Notes: a model not told the origin generated them from the sequence alone. DNA of 64,000 nucleotides from Cylicocyclus nassatus (GCA_958299035.1 CATQJL010000223.1:72337006-72401005); one strand, 5' to 3'; shown: positions 33,748-46,757, numbered from the stretch's first letter. Numbers and translations are program-made.

Positions 33748-35357
33748 TTATAATTGCTATTTTCGATTTTGTGCACATTTTAAATTTTCACGCCAGGCTT
33801 TTCGTAAAAAAGCTGTTATGACTGAAACTAAATTTGTTCTTGCAGACATTGTGATTTTTGAGATACGTACTTAGAACAAGGTGTTTGCACTTGATTCAAA
33901 TATACAATACAAATTTACATTTCGAAGAGCACTTCCAAACAGTTTCTTTCACGGCTTCGGTTTGCGTGGCACGGATCCTTTACTACAAATGAGCAATTGC
34001 TGCTGTAAGTGCTAGCCTTTGTCCCATGGCTGAACCTCAATGTGTCTACACTACCCACACCAACGGAATATGGAACATTCTAAGGATTCATTCCCTCCCG
34101 TTACTTGCGTTACACTAAACCAAATAGAGTCAAAAAATTCCCTATATACGCCTTCAAATCTCCGCCACTGTCCGCCAGTCGTCTCATGTTTTGTGCGGAT
34201 GTTTTGTGCTCAAACGTCACGTTTGTTCATATAGACAAGCAAATTGACGTTTTATTTTCAATACATTCAAAGTGCACAGCGAAAATTAGACAAAAACCAT
34301 GAACGAACAAGAAAGGGCAGCCAGCCTAATCGCAGGGAGTAAATATGATAGGAAAGCATGAAAACGAGACGAAGATTTCTAAGTAGGCTACGAAGCAGCA
34401 GGAAATAATCACAGAGAGTTCGTGTAGAATCTGAATTCTGCTGCTTACTCTAAAATTATGATGACATTATTTGGGTGTCAGCGAGCGCGTGCATGAGAGT
34501 TAGCCGAGTTTTATGCATTCAATTCGCCGGTAATCAACAAAACTTGGTGAAAACTTATCGCAGCATTTTCGGGTCGTCGCGCATCTGTCGAGAAATTCGT
34601 TACTGTACTCGTGCACGGCCTTTTCGGGAAGAGTATGTTACTGGGTGAGAGCTTAAAGTTCCATTCCAAAACTACAAATGAATTTTACGAGCTGCCGCCT
34701 GGAAAATCGCTAGTTAGAATCCTTCAATCATTTTCTAAGGTGACTAGCTACACATTCTGCTTGGGGACTGTCTTAGAAATGTTTCTTTATTTCTAAACAA
34801 ATTTTGCTAGTCCGTTCTAACTAGATAAAATCAAATGCAGTTTTTTCTAACTCTACTAAAAACAACAATAGTAAAGATTTTCCCTGTTCTTCCCGTCCAT
34901 CCATGCAATAGATTCTGTGCAATTTATCTATGCCCACAAAGGAAATTAAACATTGCTCTTTGTCGGCAATCTTATGTGGAAATTATATTGCATGTGTTAT
35001 ATGGCCACAAAAAATCCATCAATGTCGATCATAGCCATTCGCTTTGCTTTGTTATTCCTCTGACAAGCCATCGTTCTTCAATTCCCTTAGCTATGTATTT
35101 ATTCAGTGTTGATGTTTGACTCAGTCTTGAAAAAGTTAATTTACCTAGGAAGAAAATGCTGTAAGATATGCCTCATCTTTGCCTAAGCAGTTGCTAGGTG
35201 ATGAATCTGTTCCATTAAGGATGGGCTTTTGCTTAAGTAAAGAAAAATTGCTGCGCTTTCTGTTTACAATTTATGACTTGCCCTTCTGCTCCTTTTGCTT
35301 CCTAATCACAGACCCTACTCTCTCAAGTAGGCACATGCAATTATTGGGCTGTTAACT
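33748..35357. other. Unassigned AT-rich stretch
   Basis: A short start-like segment (ATG at about 34300, MNEQERAASLIAG, then a GTAAAT donor) and an open frame 34611-34796 were seen, but no joined exon set could be made. No clear transposon ends. Confidence 0.3.
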
Positions 35358-36950
35358 AACAAGGGAACCGTGTCGAGTCGAAGTGGCCTTTCTAGATGAA
35401 ACCCATACTGTTTTGAAGAGTATTAAGCGGTAATTCCAAATCTGCCTTCCAAATCTGCCAAGCGCCCCTGGACGCCGAGTTATGACCGTTCTTCGGAACG
35501 AAAAATGAATGCAGAATTTAGGTAAAATGGATCGTTACAACCTTTCCAGCGCTCAGATAAAGCAATGTTAGGTATTAGCACTTTAAATAAAATGTATCCA
35601 TTGCATAGCTCTGATACTTGACACTGGACCATTTGAGCAAATTTGGGCGATTTTGCTTCAGTTTTGCGTTCAATTTTTTGACGAAAAACGAGCATAACCA
35701 GGGTTGAGCAAGAGGTCAGGCACAAGTCTTTCCAAAACGACCCCCCCCCCCATGAAAGCCCCTAAACGACCCCTCTGCTTCACCTCCAGGACCTCAGGCT
35801 GTGATAATTTGAAGAGATCAGCCGTTTTTGGGAGGTTCTTGTTTTTTGGAGGTCTGTAGGTCGACTTTCTGCGATTGCACAGCACACGCAACTTGACGGC
35901 AAGTTTTGGATTTTGGATAGCCCTATTTTTAGAGCTATAATTCCCACAGGGGTGTATTGTTTGGCTCCAAACTTGCAGTATTGCAAGAAGAGGCTTTGAG
36001 TTCAATACTCATAGCAGAAATGGAGCGATTTTTAGATTTTGAAAACAAGTTAATCGGGTCAGGCGCAACCCCTCAAAAGCTCAGGCGGCCTGACCTTTTG
36101 TGGGGTTGCGCCTGACCCGATTAACTTTATCATTGAAGAAGCTTTTTTATTCAAGTTTTATGTGAATCGCTAGCACAACCCTCGAAGATTTCACAGTAAG
36201 TGTTTGGACTTGATTCGACTTGTTTCGGCGTTGTGGTAATCCGTGGAGTTGAAGCAGTCATGGCGAAAAACGCGCCGGTCGGAATTTTGGCTTTATTTCT
36301 TACTCTACTATTTGCAAGCGATACAAAGCGCGATTTTTAGCCTAGACTAGTAGGGAACAATACTTTGTTACGTGTACAAAAAAATTGACTTTTCTCACTT
36401 TTGAAAACAAGTTAATCATGTTTAAAAATCCGCTTTTTTAGTCGTTGAGAAACACTAGATAATGCAGTAAATAATGGTTTGTAGGGCTTATAGAGGTAAT
36501 TTGACGTGCTCGGAAATGATACCCATTTCACACAGCAAGCTTCCTTGATGAATTTATAATATGTCAAGGTAGAAGATGAAGATTTGAGTTTTGGCCGAAA
36601 CTTCGATTGTGGAATCAATCAGTATGCTGTTTAAGACCGTTCATTCCTTCAGTACTGGTGAGGTCGCGATATCCACTAAACTAGCGCTTTTCTTCTTCAC
36701 CTTAATCGTAGTATCTCCTCAATCGAACAAATTCGATTCCTAATCACGACCCCCCCCCCCTCTGTCTTACCCCAGTACGACCCCCCAGGTCGGGCGCGCC
36801 TGACCCCACGCTCAACCCTGAGCATAACTCGGCGTCTAGAGGCGCTTGGCAGATTTGGAAAGCATATTTGGAATCACCGTTTAATGCCGTTCAAAGCAGT
36901 ATGGGTCTCATCTGGAAAGACCACTTCGACTCGACACGGTTCCCTTGTAA
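35358..36950. mobile_element. Palindromic element split by a nested insertion
   Basis: Left arm GGGAACCGTGTCGAGTCGAA … TCCAAATCTGCC … GACGCCGAGTTATG; right arm CATAACTCGGCGTC … GGCAGATTTGGA … TTCGACTCGACACGGTTCCC. With the nested 1.1 kb element removed, the original element is about 460 bp. Confidence 0.88.
35699..36820. mobile_element. hAT-type non-autonomous element with 8-bp duplication
   Basis: Ends CAGGGTTGAGC and GCTCAACCCTG are exact complements and extend imperfectly (GGTCAGGC on both sides). AGCATAAC is duplicated on both flanks (35691-35698, 36821-36828). An 8-bp duplication is the hallmark of hAT insertions. The interior holds a secondary perfect hairpin (36046-36127, GGGTCAGGCGCAACCCC versus its mirror) and C-rich tracts, but no transposase. 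Confidence 0.92.
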
Positions 36951-37509
36951 GTTTCGCAACCACTTCCATGACCTTTCTCTTTTTGCACATGACGCACTCA
37001 AATTTTGCCATTACGTAGGCTATGAGCAAACTACGAGCGCAGTTACAGTTCTGTCAGATTCTGACGTCGTAATTAGAGCCTACGCTAGGTGTATGCAATA
37101 AAGGTGAAATGATAATTACAAAGGAGTTATCTGCCACGCTGATTACGAACGATACGGAACTTGCATGGTAGAGACATTTTTTGGTCTACGGTATTCTACC
37201 CCTAGACAAGAAAAGAAGCATTGTTTTAACAATAGGATATGATATTCATGAACGCAGGTCAAATAACCCCACCATGCAAAGTTTCGGAGAATAATTCTGA
37301 GGTTCCGATTCCCTAGTCATTAACGCGTGTCATCAAGCAGCCTTGCGTACATCGGCTGTTTCAACTTTGTGAGGGCGATTAAGTTGTCTGCCAAATTTTC
37401 AAATTTTACTTCTTTTCATGGAGTATAATAAATCAGCCTCTGTCAATAATTCATGTACAAATGGATCGTTGTGCACGATCTCGGTTGACGGCTTCAGTTT
37501 TGCTTATAT
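36951..37509. other. No gene seen
   Basis: Contains a short piece of the 106-bp repeat family (CTGATTACGAACGATACGG near 37138). The rest is unassigned. Confidence 0.4.
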
Positions 37510-38187
37510 ACAGGGTGTCCCAAAATAATGTGCACACTCTTTGATTTTGAATAACTCTCTTATTATGAGGTCTTTCAAGAAGCGGTAAGCGCCATTTTGT
37601 AGAGCTGGCTTCAACTTAGATTTACAGTATAGAGCGAATCACCGACCGCTCTTCATTACTGGAGGATTACTGTGGAAACTTGGAACATATGGTTTCACTG
37701 TGGAAAAAGCTGTCGATTCAAAAATTTTCAAAAAATTGTGGAAACTCGTGTAATAGGGTTATTATGGACGCTGAGTTCAATAATCAACTATTTACAAGAT
37801 TACGAAGCTTTCTAAACGGTGTAACCGCATGTTTTAGGAACATTGAGAAAAGGGCCCTACCTCTCACCTGGCATAACTCTTCAATAGTAAGTTCATAATA
37901 AGCTGGGAACTTTACAGTTATAATCAGCAACTCTAATTAGCCTAGTGTAAAAGCTTTCAGACTGTTTTGATTCTTTTCTGAGGCAAAATATGGCCTTTTA
38001 TAGCCCAAAACCCTCTTTCAAGTTTCTACCGTAATCCTACAGTAATGAAGAGCGGTCGGTGATTCGCTCTATAATGCTAATCTAAGTTGAAGCCAGCTCT
38101 ACAAAATGGCGCTTACCGCTTCTCGAAAAACCTCATAATATGAGAGTTATTCAAAATCAAACAGTGTGCACATTATTTTGGGACACC

Positions 38188-38192
<5 letters not shown>
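37510..38192. mobile_element. Palindromic MITE, GTGTCCCAAAA family, copy 2
   Basis: CAGGGTGTCCCAAAATAATG on the left and CATTATTTTGGGACACCCTG on the right, embedded in TATA. Internal sequence such as GTAGAGCTGGCTTCAACTTA and TATGGACGCTGAGTTCAATA is shared with 16608-17290. Confidence 0.92.

Positions 38193-38234
<42 letters not shown>
38191..38234. repeat. TA microsatellite
   Basis: Uninterrupted TATA run directly downstream of the MITE end. Confidence 0.95.
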
Positions 38235-38235
<1 letters not shown>

Positions 38236-39504
38236 TAGCTGGTGTACCCGGTCTTGCCCGGCTATTTCAGTTAACATGTAGCCTTGCTTTATCAGACTCA
38301 AAGCTTTTTGTGGTCCTTCCGCCTATTGTAAGGCTTAGTGAAGGCTACTGCCCGGCAAAAGAGCAAAAGCACTTCTAGATATGCGAGCGCGACAGCGCAT
38401 GCGTATCTTCACCGCTGTAAACATTGTGCTTTATTCGCTTTGCGGCTAATGAAGCCGAGTTCTGCCCCCTAGATTCACTTTCGCCTGGGAGTAGTTTTTT
38501 TTCTTTGTCTGAATTGCGAACGTCCGCTGGCAAGATCACCAATCAGTGCAATCTCAATATAAACTTTATTCTAAGCAGATTGCGAAGAGAAATGTATAAA
38601 TAGATTATGAAGGATATGTAATTAAGGAGTCAGCACTGAAGCTGCTGAGTCCTATCTAACTCTCTCATCAGGATTGCTCGGCTCTCACGATTGTACGCGT
38701 AAGCATTTGTTGTAGAATGGATATGAGATTAGCATATCACCAATTACAATGTTAAAATTACTTTCTATCATGTCTTCCCGCTAACTGGTTGTCCTGTACT
38801 ATCCATTTCACGCTGCTTCCTCGCTCAATCCATGAGAACATCAATCCTGCTCAGTTTTTGAATTATCTTCCCCAAAGGAAGTGGCTAGTCAAAGTGAGTG
38901 TAGCTTATTTTCTCGATTCTAAGATAACTACTATGACCGACTTAAACACCCTTCCGCATCTCGCAAATCATAACAAAAACATTGTTTTTTCGACTAAATC
39001 CTAAGTTGAATCTTACATAGTGTTCAAAAAAGCTTTGGTCATCAATAATCGATCGGGAAACGGATGTACAGTACCATTACCTACTGCCTTTCACACACTC
39101 GTGCTGCGGAGTATTTGTTGTTTTCGAGAGAACTTTACAACTTCATTGACTTAGGAAACATCTAACACATCAAGTAACCACATAACATCTTTTCGAGTAT
39201 ACAAAAACCTACTTCAAGTACACTTCTTTTAACTGCGCTTTGCTTGCAGAATCACAGAATGAGACTTACCGCTGCGATATACAGTAACTCATAGAAATGA
39301 CTTTGTAGCCACTGTAAGGTTTCATTTTCTCAGATCTAAGTAAACAAATCAGTAAATCGATGGAGAGACCGAGTGAATTGCCACGAAAAGTAGCCTATGT
39401 TCTGCGCCGGGGTCGAAAATGTAAGTGTGCAAAGTTTCAGCTCATTTGGCCCACTCAGAAAGATTTGTATAAAAAACATACTTATTAACAGACAAACACA
39501 CTTT
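38235..39504. other. Repeat end plus one weak coding candidate
   Basis: 38236-38270 (CTAGCTGGTGTACCCGGTCTTGCCCGGCT-like) is the reverse-type end of a Helitron-like repeat. The plus frame 38789-39004 (…NYLPQRKWLVK… TMTDLNTLPHLANHNKN) has a good acceptor at CCTGCTCAG (38851) and could be a 3' exon, at low confidence. 39370-39450 is another dispersed-repeat fragment. Confidence 0.3.
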
Positions 39505-39915
39505 GTGTTTTATATATATAGAGATATAAAACTCAAAAATTGTCAGTTTGGAGGGTATGTGCGTTATAGAAACGCGCGCCACTCAACCGATTCAGCTGAA
39601 ACTTTGCACACATATGTTTTCGATCCTTGCGCAGATGATAGGCTATTTTTGCGGCAATTCGTTGGGTCCTTCTATCGATTTATTGATTTGTTTACATTTT
39701 CCTAAAGAAATGAAGGGTTATCATGTTCAATCAAGCATTTTCCATACTCATGTAAAGAAGGGCGGTGAAGCTCATTTTCACCTCAGGATCACGAGGATGC
39801 GGTTTCCGAGCGGATGTCCCAGGGTAAGTCATCTACCATATAGGGCGGGGGGAGGGGGGGGGGGCTCGCAGTGCGGTAAACCATGGCCCGGGCTGGACCG
39901 GGAAAGTCAACTAGT
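39505..39915. mobile_element. Non-autonomous Helitron-like element, copy 1
   Basis: Begins in a TATATA tract with AACTCAAAAATTGTCAGTTT and runs to a CTGGACCGGGAAAGTCAACTAGT end. It matches 51178-51583 over its whole length. A GC-rich hairpin-like segment before a CTAGT terminus and lack of inverted terminal repeats suit a Helitron. Confidence 0.7.
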
Positions 39916-41573
39916 AACCTATAAATCTATGAATCATTCTGTTTTCGAAAACTCCTCGGATTTGTTACTAAAAAGCGACCGGTTTGCGCAAATTTTTAGC
40001 TCACACAGCAACCTATACAAATCAAATAATGAGATCACCAATAGAAAATGTGAGAAGTTACGGACTCAGTTGCAAGACTTAGTTTGCAACTTAATATTTA
40101 GTCGTTCCAAAAGGTGTCGCATAGTCAAACTGGGTTTCACGTCCACATCCAGATTAATGGACAGTCTTTGTCATAGTCAATGCAGTTCCCTCCTCTTTGT
40201 ATTAGCAGGTAGTCTTTAAACGTTGTTCAGAAAAGTTCTGCGGTTTCTGCTGAGTTTTAACAATATGAGAGAGATTACGATCAAGAGACGCGAGACCGCA
40301 TTGCGGACATTGCGGACAAGCTCAAGTTTGTTCTTCCCTGTTTTCAAAAAGTAATTAAACATGGACGATTTGAATGACAAGTATGAACCTGCTAAGTACA
40401 CATTAGGCTTGTTTAGACAATGTGTACAATGCGGTTCTGCGTCTTCTGGTCATAGAATGAATGATAATCAGAACAGTGACTGATACAGATTCAGCACAGC
40501 ACCCAAGCAAAATAATCTTATTTCGTCAAACTTTAGGAAACCAGCCCTATTGAAGTTCTTACAATTCTCGAAACGACGTGAAGGGCCCGGTACAGATGGT
40601 ACGAGGTCAAACTGAACTTCCTGCTTAAAATGCAAAGTGGATTCGTTTTTGCAAATTTCGCGGCAGCCCAAGAAAAATCCAAACATGTAAACTTTTACGC
40701 GTTGAACGTGTTTATTCGCAAGAGAATGTCGCTCAGTTTTCGTTGAAATGGCTATTATATTGAGTCTAACCCACTCCGGGAGTTTTCTTTTGTATTGGAT
40801 CTATATACAACCTTCACTGTTTTTGTCAACCTTTCGGCGCTAATGTTATGTGTTATACCATAAACTGGGATTGTGCGTGATTTCATTCAAAAAAAAGTTG
40901 GTTGGTCCGTAAAAGGCCATAGTCGTTATTGTACAAAATAAGTACCTCGAAACATGCTTTTTGCTTTTGTATTTCTATGCTGATTGGGTTTCCTCTCATT
41001 CTGACATCTAGTGGGACTTTGTAAATTTTTGCGAAATCACTCAGTTTCAAACTTGCTCCAAACCAACGCGTTCCGACCTCTGGACGCGATATACAAATTT
41101 TGGGGTAGTTTCTGTTAGAAGGGTAATGATACTTGTCCATCCGAGTTACTACCAGCACAACATTTTTGGTAAAACCCAATTCCGTTTTGAAACAAACCGG
41201 AAATCGTTGATTTGATGTCCTCTTTTCTGATTGCTGTTTACATTATCCTGCAGATTCGCTTGTAAATCGCTGATAGTCAGTTTTGGTTGTTTCATTCTGA
41301 AGAAATCTAATATTGGACATTGTAAATTGAGATCATAACAGGTCGAAACGCTCAACTAAAGCTTTTGATTCTCCTTTTTCCCTTACGAATAACTAGCACT
41401 TTTTGAAAACATGTTCGCTTGAATGGCATGACTTTTAAAATTTCCCAGCTTTGAGATTTGATGATTGTTAATGTGATTACTTCCAACATTTTCTTCGAAT
41501 AATGTGCACTTCACGAGAGAGGAATTCAAATTTCTGCTGGTGCAAACGTAGCTCTACCGCATCACATTCATTA
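39916..41573. other. Unassigned stretch
   Basis: Open frames (39916-40219 plus, 40216-40401 minus, 40468-40686 minus, 40883-41355 minus) do not join through credible splice sites. 40290-40320 holds a tandem GCGGACATT. Confidence 0.3.
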
Positions 41574-42352
41574 GGTAGTCCCAATAGAAACCCTTTTTAT
41601 AGATCAACCAAGACGTTTTTGTTTCCCTAGCAAAGTAGGATACCATATGATAGAGCGAAGAAGCACTACAAGATAACTATCAAGTATGCGCCTAAGCGTA
41701 AAAACTAAAAATTTTTAACCACAAACATCGACTTTCTCTTTAGAAAATTCTTATGAACCTTCAACTTGCTTGTCATACCATACGTCCACAGTATTACTTA
41801 ACGCTTTCACTGGATTTTCTTCCGTGTATAGAAAGCGAGAAAAAGACATAGTCCAAGGATGATAACCTTCGCCATAGCTCCTCCCACATATGTGAATATG
41901 TACTGCAAGCCTTAGTAAGTATAAGCTCAGATTTCTTCCTGCATGTGCCCTGCCAACTGAGAAATACCAAGTTTAACATAAGAAACCGATAAAAAAACGA
42001 CAATTTGCATTTTCGGACTGTTTTTAATTCATAGATTTGGGCCGCGGAAAAAATCCAGCATATGAATTTTTGGTTATAATCTGTCTATTGATTGAAGACC
42101 AAGTTGGGGCTACGTAGGAAATTACAAGAAGGAAATCCGATTTCGAAAGTAATCGAAAAATCTCAATTTTTGGTTCCGAATCTTAGCTGGATTACGACTT
42201 TGGTGGTTCTTTGCTGTCATTTTGTACAGCTAGCTTCGCTAAATTTTTAAGTCTGTTAGGAAAGCAAAAACATCTTTCTCCAAAAACCTGTTACGGCTCA
42301 AGCAAAACTGAGGAGAAACAGCTTCACTCATTTACTTTTGGGACTACCTAAT
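41574..42352. mobile_element. Mariner-like MITE cluster, copy 1
   Basis: Ends ATTAGGTAGTCCCAATAGAA and TTTACTTTTGGGACTACCTAAT. Internal landmarks (CACATATGTGAATATGTACT, AATCCAGCATATGAATTTTT) recur in the same order at 44284-44993 and 45163-45880. Confidence 0.85.
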
Positions 42353-43585
42353 AGTAGTTTAGATGTAGCTCTACCGCATAACTTTCACTATCTTGCGCAA
42401 AAAACGACTCGACATAGAGATAAGCAAAAGTTGTGCAAAGCTAATTGCTTCAAACTTTGCTGAGGGCTCAGTGCTCATTAGCTTTGTAAATTGACCTGTG
42501 AAGAAAAAGTAGAAAATGACTCAGTTTGTACATGCATTCTAATAGATTAGATTTCCAAGCTTCGAAAATTTTTGAATTCAAGTCACACTGCCTCAGGCGT
42601 CTACCAAACCCACTTTGTAAAATTTTGTTCTGCTTTCTTTGCTTGGATAACTGATTTGTAGAGCTGCACTATTCATTACAACCCGCTCATATAAAATTCA
42701 TATCCGCTCATATATCAAACGGACATGTGCTACTTTGCAAAGGAAAATCCTCGAGAAAAAAGGAGCACTGCGCTTGCCGAGCACATTGAAATAGGACGCG
42801 ATTGGCTTGATTATGCTTGCTTAACATTCCACGTGTTTGTCAGGAGCAGTAGGCCTTCGTCGCTCTACGTTTCCACATCTGTAATTTTCAGTGAAGGCTG
42901 TTTTTTTTCTTCGCGGGTGGAGAAGTGTCGTAACTTTTTATCAAGAATTTTACCAAGGGTCACTCTTAGGTTTTGCTTTTGGGAGGGGGAGGGAGTGGAA
43001 TCAACAATTTTAGCTTTTTTCAGGCATGAGATAGTCGTGCTTCGTTAGAAATCAAGACTATTATTGAGATAATGTATTAGGCTGATGCATAACCAATGCA
43101 AGTTACTTATCCTTGAGCGGCAGAAAAGGGTAGAAATCTTCGAAGTATCATTTGATAAACCAAAGCAAGTCCTACAATACAACTTTCAAACAATCTTACG
43201 TGGAAATTACTGAAGAAAATTCTGAACATTTTCAAATGTCAAAGAATCGGTTCATTTCTCAGAAAAGTCCTACAACTTTCAACTTGCTCTTGAAAATTAC
43301 ATGTGGCATCAGCTACACACACGTACACTTGCCGAATTTTTTGCATGGCTAGAAGTTGAAAAGACTACATTTGGCATTTACAGCGAATCAACTCTAAATT
43401 TTCTCGACGTACATAATTCTACATTACAAGCCTTTCAAAGCATAACTATAAATTTTCAGCGTTTCTCGAGAGTTATTTGTCGAGAAAACTCGACTCAACA
43501 TTAAAAAAATTCGAAAAAGCGACATGTTCGAATTTTCGGCCCATTTTTATCATTCAGTTTCTAGTTACGAAAAAAACAGCAATTG
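42353..43585. other. Unassigned stretch
   Basis: A 107-codon plus frame at 42725-43048 has no splice or domain support. Otherwise AT-rich. Confidence 0.35.
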
Positions 43586-43805
43586 TACAGTCGAGTAGAT
43601 TTTTCGCTTGATATAGTGTGCTTGCTGAAGGTGAAATGCGGTAAAATTTGCGCGTGAAGAATTAGCTTCTACTGTGACGCCGACCAATTGCGCGCGCAAA
43701 ATTCCGGCATTGCTGGCGCAGCTACCTGTTCATGCGCAAATTTTTCCGCATTTCATAAACTGTGCAAGCACACTATATCAAGCGGAAAATCTACTCGACT
43801 GTACA
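43586..43805. mobile_element. 220-bp MITE
   Basis: CAGTCGAGTAGATTTTTCGC … TTGATATAGTGTGCTTGC is mirrored by GCAAGCACACTATATCAAGC … CTACTCGACTG, with TA on both sides. Confidence 0.92.
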
Positions 43806-44283
43806 TCAAAGTATTTATGAAGAATATGCTTGAGCTGGAGGTTTGCAGGATATTTTCAGATGAAAGCCAGATCTTGGGGTATTCCTTTTTTGATTATTTC
43901 CGCAAGTCTCACAAAAATCAAAAATCTTTTGGTGAGTCCTAAAATATTCTCTTGCAGGGGCTGCTTTGTATTCAATAATGTATTTTATTTATAGCTTGTT
44001 GCCGCGCCAGCTTAAGGCATGCATTATTTTTGCATCAACCTAGTAACTCCAGTTCTTTTGGAATAAATGTTAGATAAAGACTCTATTGTTATTGACGATT
44101 CTGATATTATTACGATTTCGTCAAAATAGTTTAATCCAACGCATTCAGCATAGCTCTTATTTCATACTTCTAGCATTGCTTGTGATTCTTGAAAGTATAG
44201 CATTTTCTCCTTCTTGAATTCCGAGGTAAACAAGGGGCACACATAATTCTACAGAATCAAATTTGCAATTAAGAGACATATAT
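43806..44283. other. No gene seen
   Basis: AT-rich spacer between two MITEs. Confidence 0.5.
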
Positions 44284-44993
44284 TGGGTTGTCCCAAAAGT
44301 AAACTTTCTTTAAGAAAAGTTGTTTTTCTTTACTAGTAGACTTGGGTGTCATGTGATAGAGCAGACCAAGCTTTTGAAGCCAAAATCGAAAAAAATTTTG
44401 TGACCCGAAAACTGATTTTTTGCGAGGAAAGTTTTACGGATTTCCAACTTGGACATTGTACAGTAGGCTCATAGTAGTGCTCAAGCGCGCATAGGAAGCG
44501 AGAAAAAAGATAGTCCGGAAATGGCAAACTCCGCCCCAGGCCCTTTCACACATGTCATTGTGTACTACAATCCTCCCTAGGTATAATCTTGAAACTTTAC
44601 CCTTGTATATGCTCTTATGAGCGAGAATTACCATGTTTCACACGAAGAAATTGAAAAAAGTGGCATTTGGGCGTACATGTATTTCTGTTTCTCAATTTTG
44701 AGCCCCGAAGAGAATCAATCAAATACATTTTTTGTACTACTATGTATTTGTCTTAAAGTCCGAGTTGGAAGCCTCTAGGAATTTTCTGGAAAAAGGTCCG
44801 ATTTTTGGGATAGCTGAAAAACTCTGATTTTTGGCTCCAAATTTTGCCTATATGACGACTTAGGTGGATCCCTGGTGGTCTTTTTGTAGAGCTTGCTCTT
44901 CTTTATCGAATGCTACACTAAGTCTACTATGAAAACAAAAACAGCTCAATTTATTAAAAAATGGAGTTTACTTTAGAGACAACCTAATACAAT
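44284..44993. mobile_element. Mariner-like MITE cluster, copy 2
   Basis: Ends TTGGGTTGTCCCAAAAGTAA and the mirrored TTTACTTTAGAGACAACCTAAT. Shares internal order with 41574-42352 and 45163-45880. No transposase. Confidence 0.85.
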
Positions 44994-45162
44994 CAGATAT
45001 TTTGATGTAAAATTCAGAAATGGAATCATTCTTCATTACTTAAACATGAATTTGTAGGCCTTTTGTCAATAGTTTATTGTAATACCTATTGGTAACGCTT
45101 CATTTCCTCATATACTTTCGGTAACAAAATACTTCTGGCTGTTCTTGTGTGTAAAAACTATC

Positions 45163-45880
45163 AAGTTGTCCCAAAAGTGATTGCCTTTTCTGAATGAATC
45201 ACGCTGCTTTTGTTTTTCTAGCACAATTAGGGTACCTCGATAAAGCGATGCAAGCTCCACCGTAATGCAGGTAAAATCTGCAGCCAGAACTTAAATATTT
45301 TCTACTATCCCAAAAAGCCTTTTCAAGAAACCTACGGACCTCCAACTTAGTTACCATATAGTAAACCCAGAGTAGTAATCAAGAATGCTTTTGCTAGATG
45401 GATTTTTTCCGCGCTTAAAATTGGAGAAAATAGGTGTTTCAAAAATGACAAACCCCGCTCCAGTTCTTCCCACACATTAATTGTATACTATAAGCCTGAG
45501 TAAGAATAACCCCAAAGTTGAACTGTGAGTTTTGGTAGTCGAGTAATACCAAGTTTAACATTTTTTAAATTTCGAAAAATGACATTTCTGCCATTTCGAG
45601 CCATTTTTATTACTCGGGCCCTGGAAAAAATCCAGCAAATGTATTTTTGGTTACTAAAACGTGTCAACTGTATGATGACCGAATTTGGTCCGCAGGGGTT
45701 TTGAAAGGGACAATTTATGGGCCAGAATTTTTACCTGGTTTACGACTTAGGCGGATCTTTGGTAGTTACGGTGTAGAGTTTGCTTCGCTGTATCGAAGGG
45801 TACTCTAATTTTGCTAGAAAAAGAAAACAAAAAAGCTTGATTTATTCAAAAGGTGTTTTTGTGATAAACCATCCGATGAG
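45163..45880. mobile_element. Mariner-like MITE cluster, copy 3
   Basis: Starts AAGTTGTCCCAAAAGTGATT and ends near TTTGTGATAAACCATCCGAT. The ends are more diverged than in the other two copies, but internal segments match (CACACATTAATTGTATACTA, AATCCAGCAAATGTATTTTT). Confidence 0.75.
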
Positions 45881-46389
45881 GTGTGAATTATTAAATTCAT
45901 GGTACAAAATCTCATTCTTCTGAAATTTTAGCAATTGCATATTACTTCTGCTTTCCAAGACTTCCCTCTGAATTTTTCTTTTCTTGACCTTCCCTTTTCT
46001 TTGCTATGTATTCATATGTATAAAAGCTGCTTGTGGTATTTTGCTGGTCAGATTCTCCATTTTACTGGGATCTACTAGCCATCCAGAACAAATGGCCAAT
46101 AATTCCATAAAAATGCAAAATTTGACCAATAGAATCACCCTTATTTTTTTTATTTTGGGCCTATTTGACTGCATTGGCGATTGCCTACAGCTCATTAACG
46201 ATAAATTCGATAAATAAGACCTGAAACGGCAGCAGTGCTGTGAAGTGACACTTGTCCGGGCAACTTCATGCTCGTTTGCATGAGAATATGACTCGATGAT
46301 GGTTTCCATCCATAGTTTAGTGAATGTTTCCCAAGACAGTGCTTTAGTTGATGCCATAGGCCAGTTGTTTTATCACTTCTGAGTCGAAC
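45881..46389. other. Overlapping unsupported frames
   Basis: The plus frame 45984-46217 predicts two hydrophobic segments; the minus frame 46004-46357 predicts ALSWETFTKLWMETIIESYS... Neither has confirmed splice partners, and they overlap, so at most one is real. Confidence 0.3.
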
Positions 46390-46503
46390 CTAGTCAAAAA
46401 ATAAGTCTTGAAGTTTCTCCTGCAAAGCAGTGATTTTCTTTTTGATGTAACCGTATGGAGAGTTATTCGGGAAATTGGGACGTGGCAATTCCAAGATACG
46501 CTC
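46390..46503 (-). CDS. Possible 3' terminal exon, unknown protein
   Basis: A strong acceptor TTTTCAG precedes an open minus-strand segment ERILELPRPNFPNNSPYGYI then KKKITALQEKLQDLFFD and a TAG stop at 46390-46392. The composition is protein-like (charged helix at the end). The matching upstream exon was not found, and a fold-back repeat lies immediately upstream at 46599. Confidence 0.4.
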   Translation of the reverse strand, partial: ERILELPRPNFPNNSPYGYIKKKITALQEKLQDLFFD

Positions 46504-46598
46504 CTGAAAATCTGCTTTTATTTTATCTCATCAGAATGCCGATCTCTCTTTTCTTGCGTCTACGTGGTTGGATTCAAATAGTCTAACATTTTATCGTG

Positions 46599-46757
46599 CA
46601 TATCCAGAATTTTTCCCATATGAACCATCAACGTGGCTGCCTTTCGATCGTTCTAACACGTTAACTCCAGCAAATTTAAGGTCTTTATTCGAAGCTGACA
46701 TGTTAAAATGATTGAAAGACAGCCACATTGACGATTCATATGGGAACAATTCTGGGG
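46599..46757. repeat. Short inverted repeat
   Basis: CCAGAATTTTTCCCATATGA … AACGTGGCTGCCTTTCGAT is mirrored by ATTGAAAGACAGCCACATTG … TCATATGGGAACAATTCTGG; arms are about 48 bp. Confidence 0.85.

Noticed and set aside
46599..46757. Minus-strand coding-like readings upstream of the 46390-46503 exon
   Set aside because: The segment is an inverted repeat and no donor joins it in phase.
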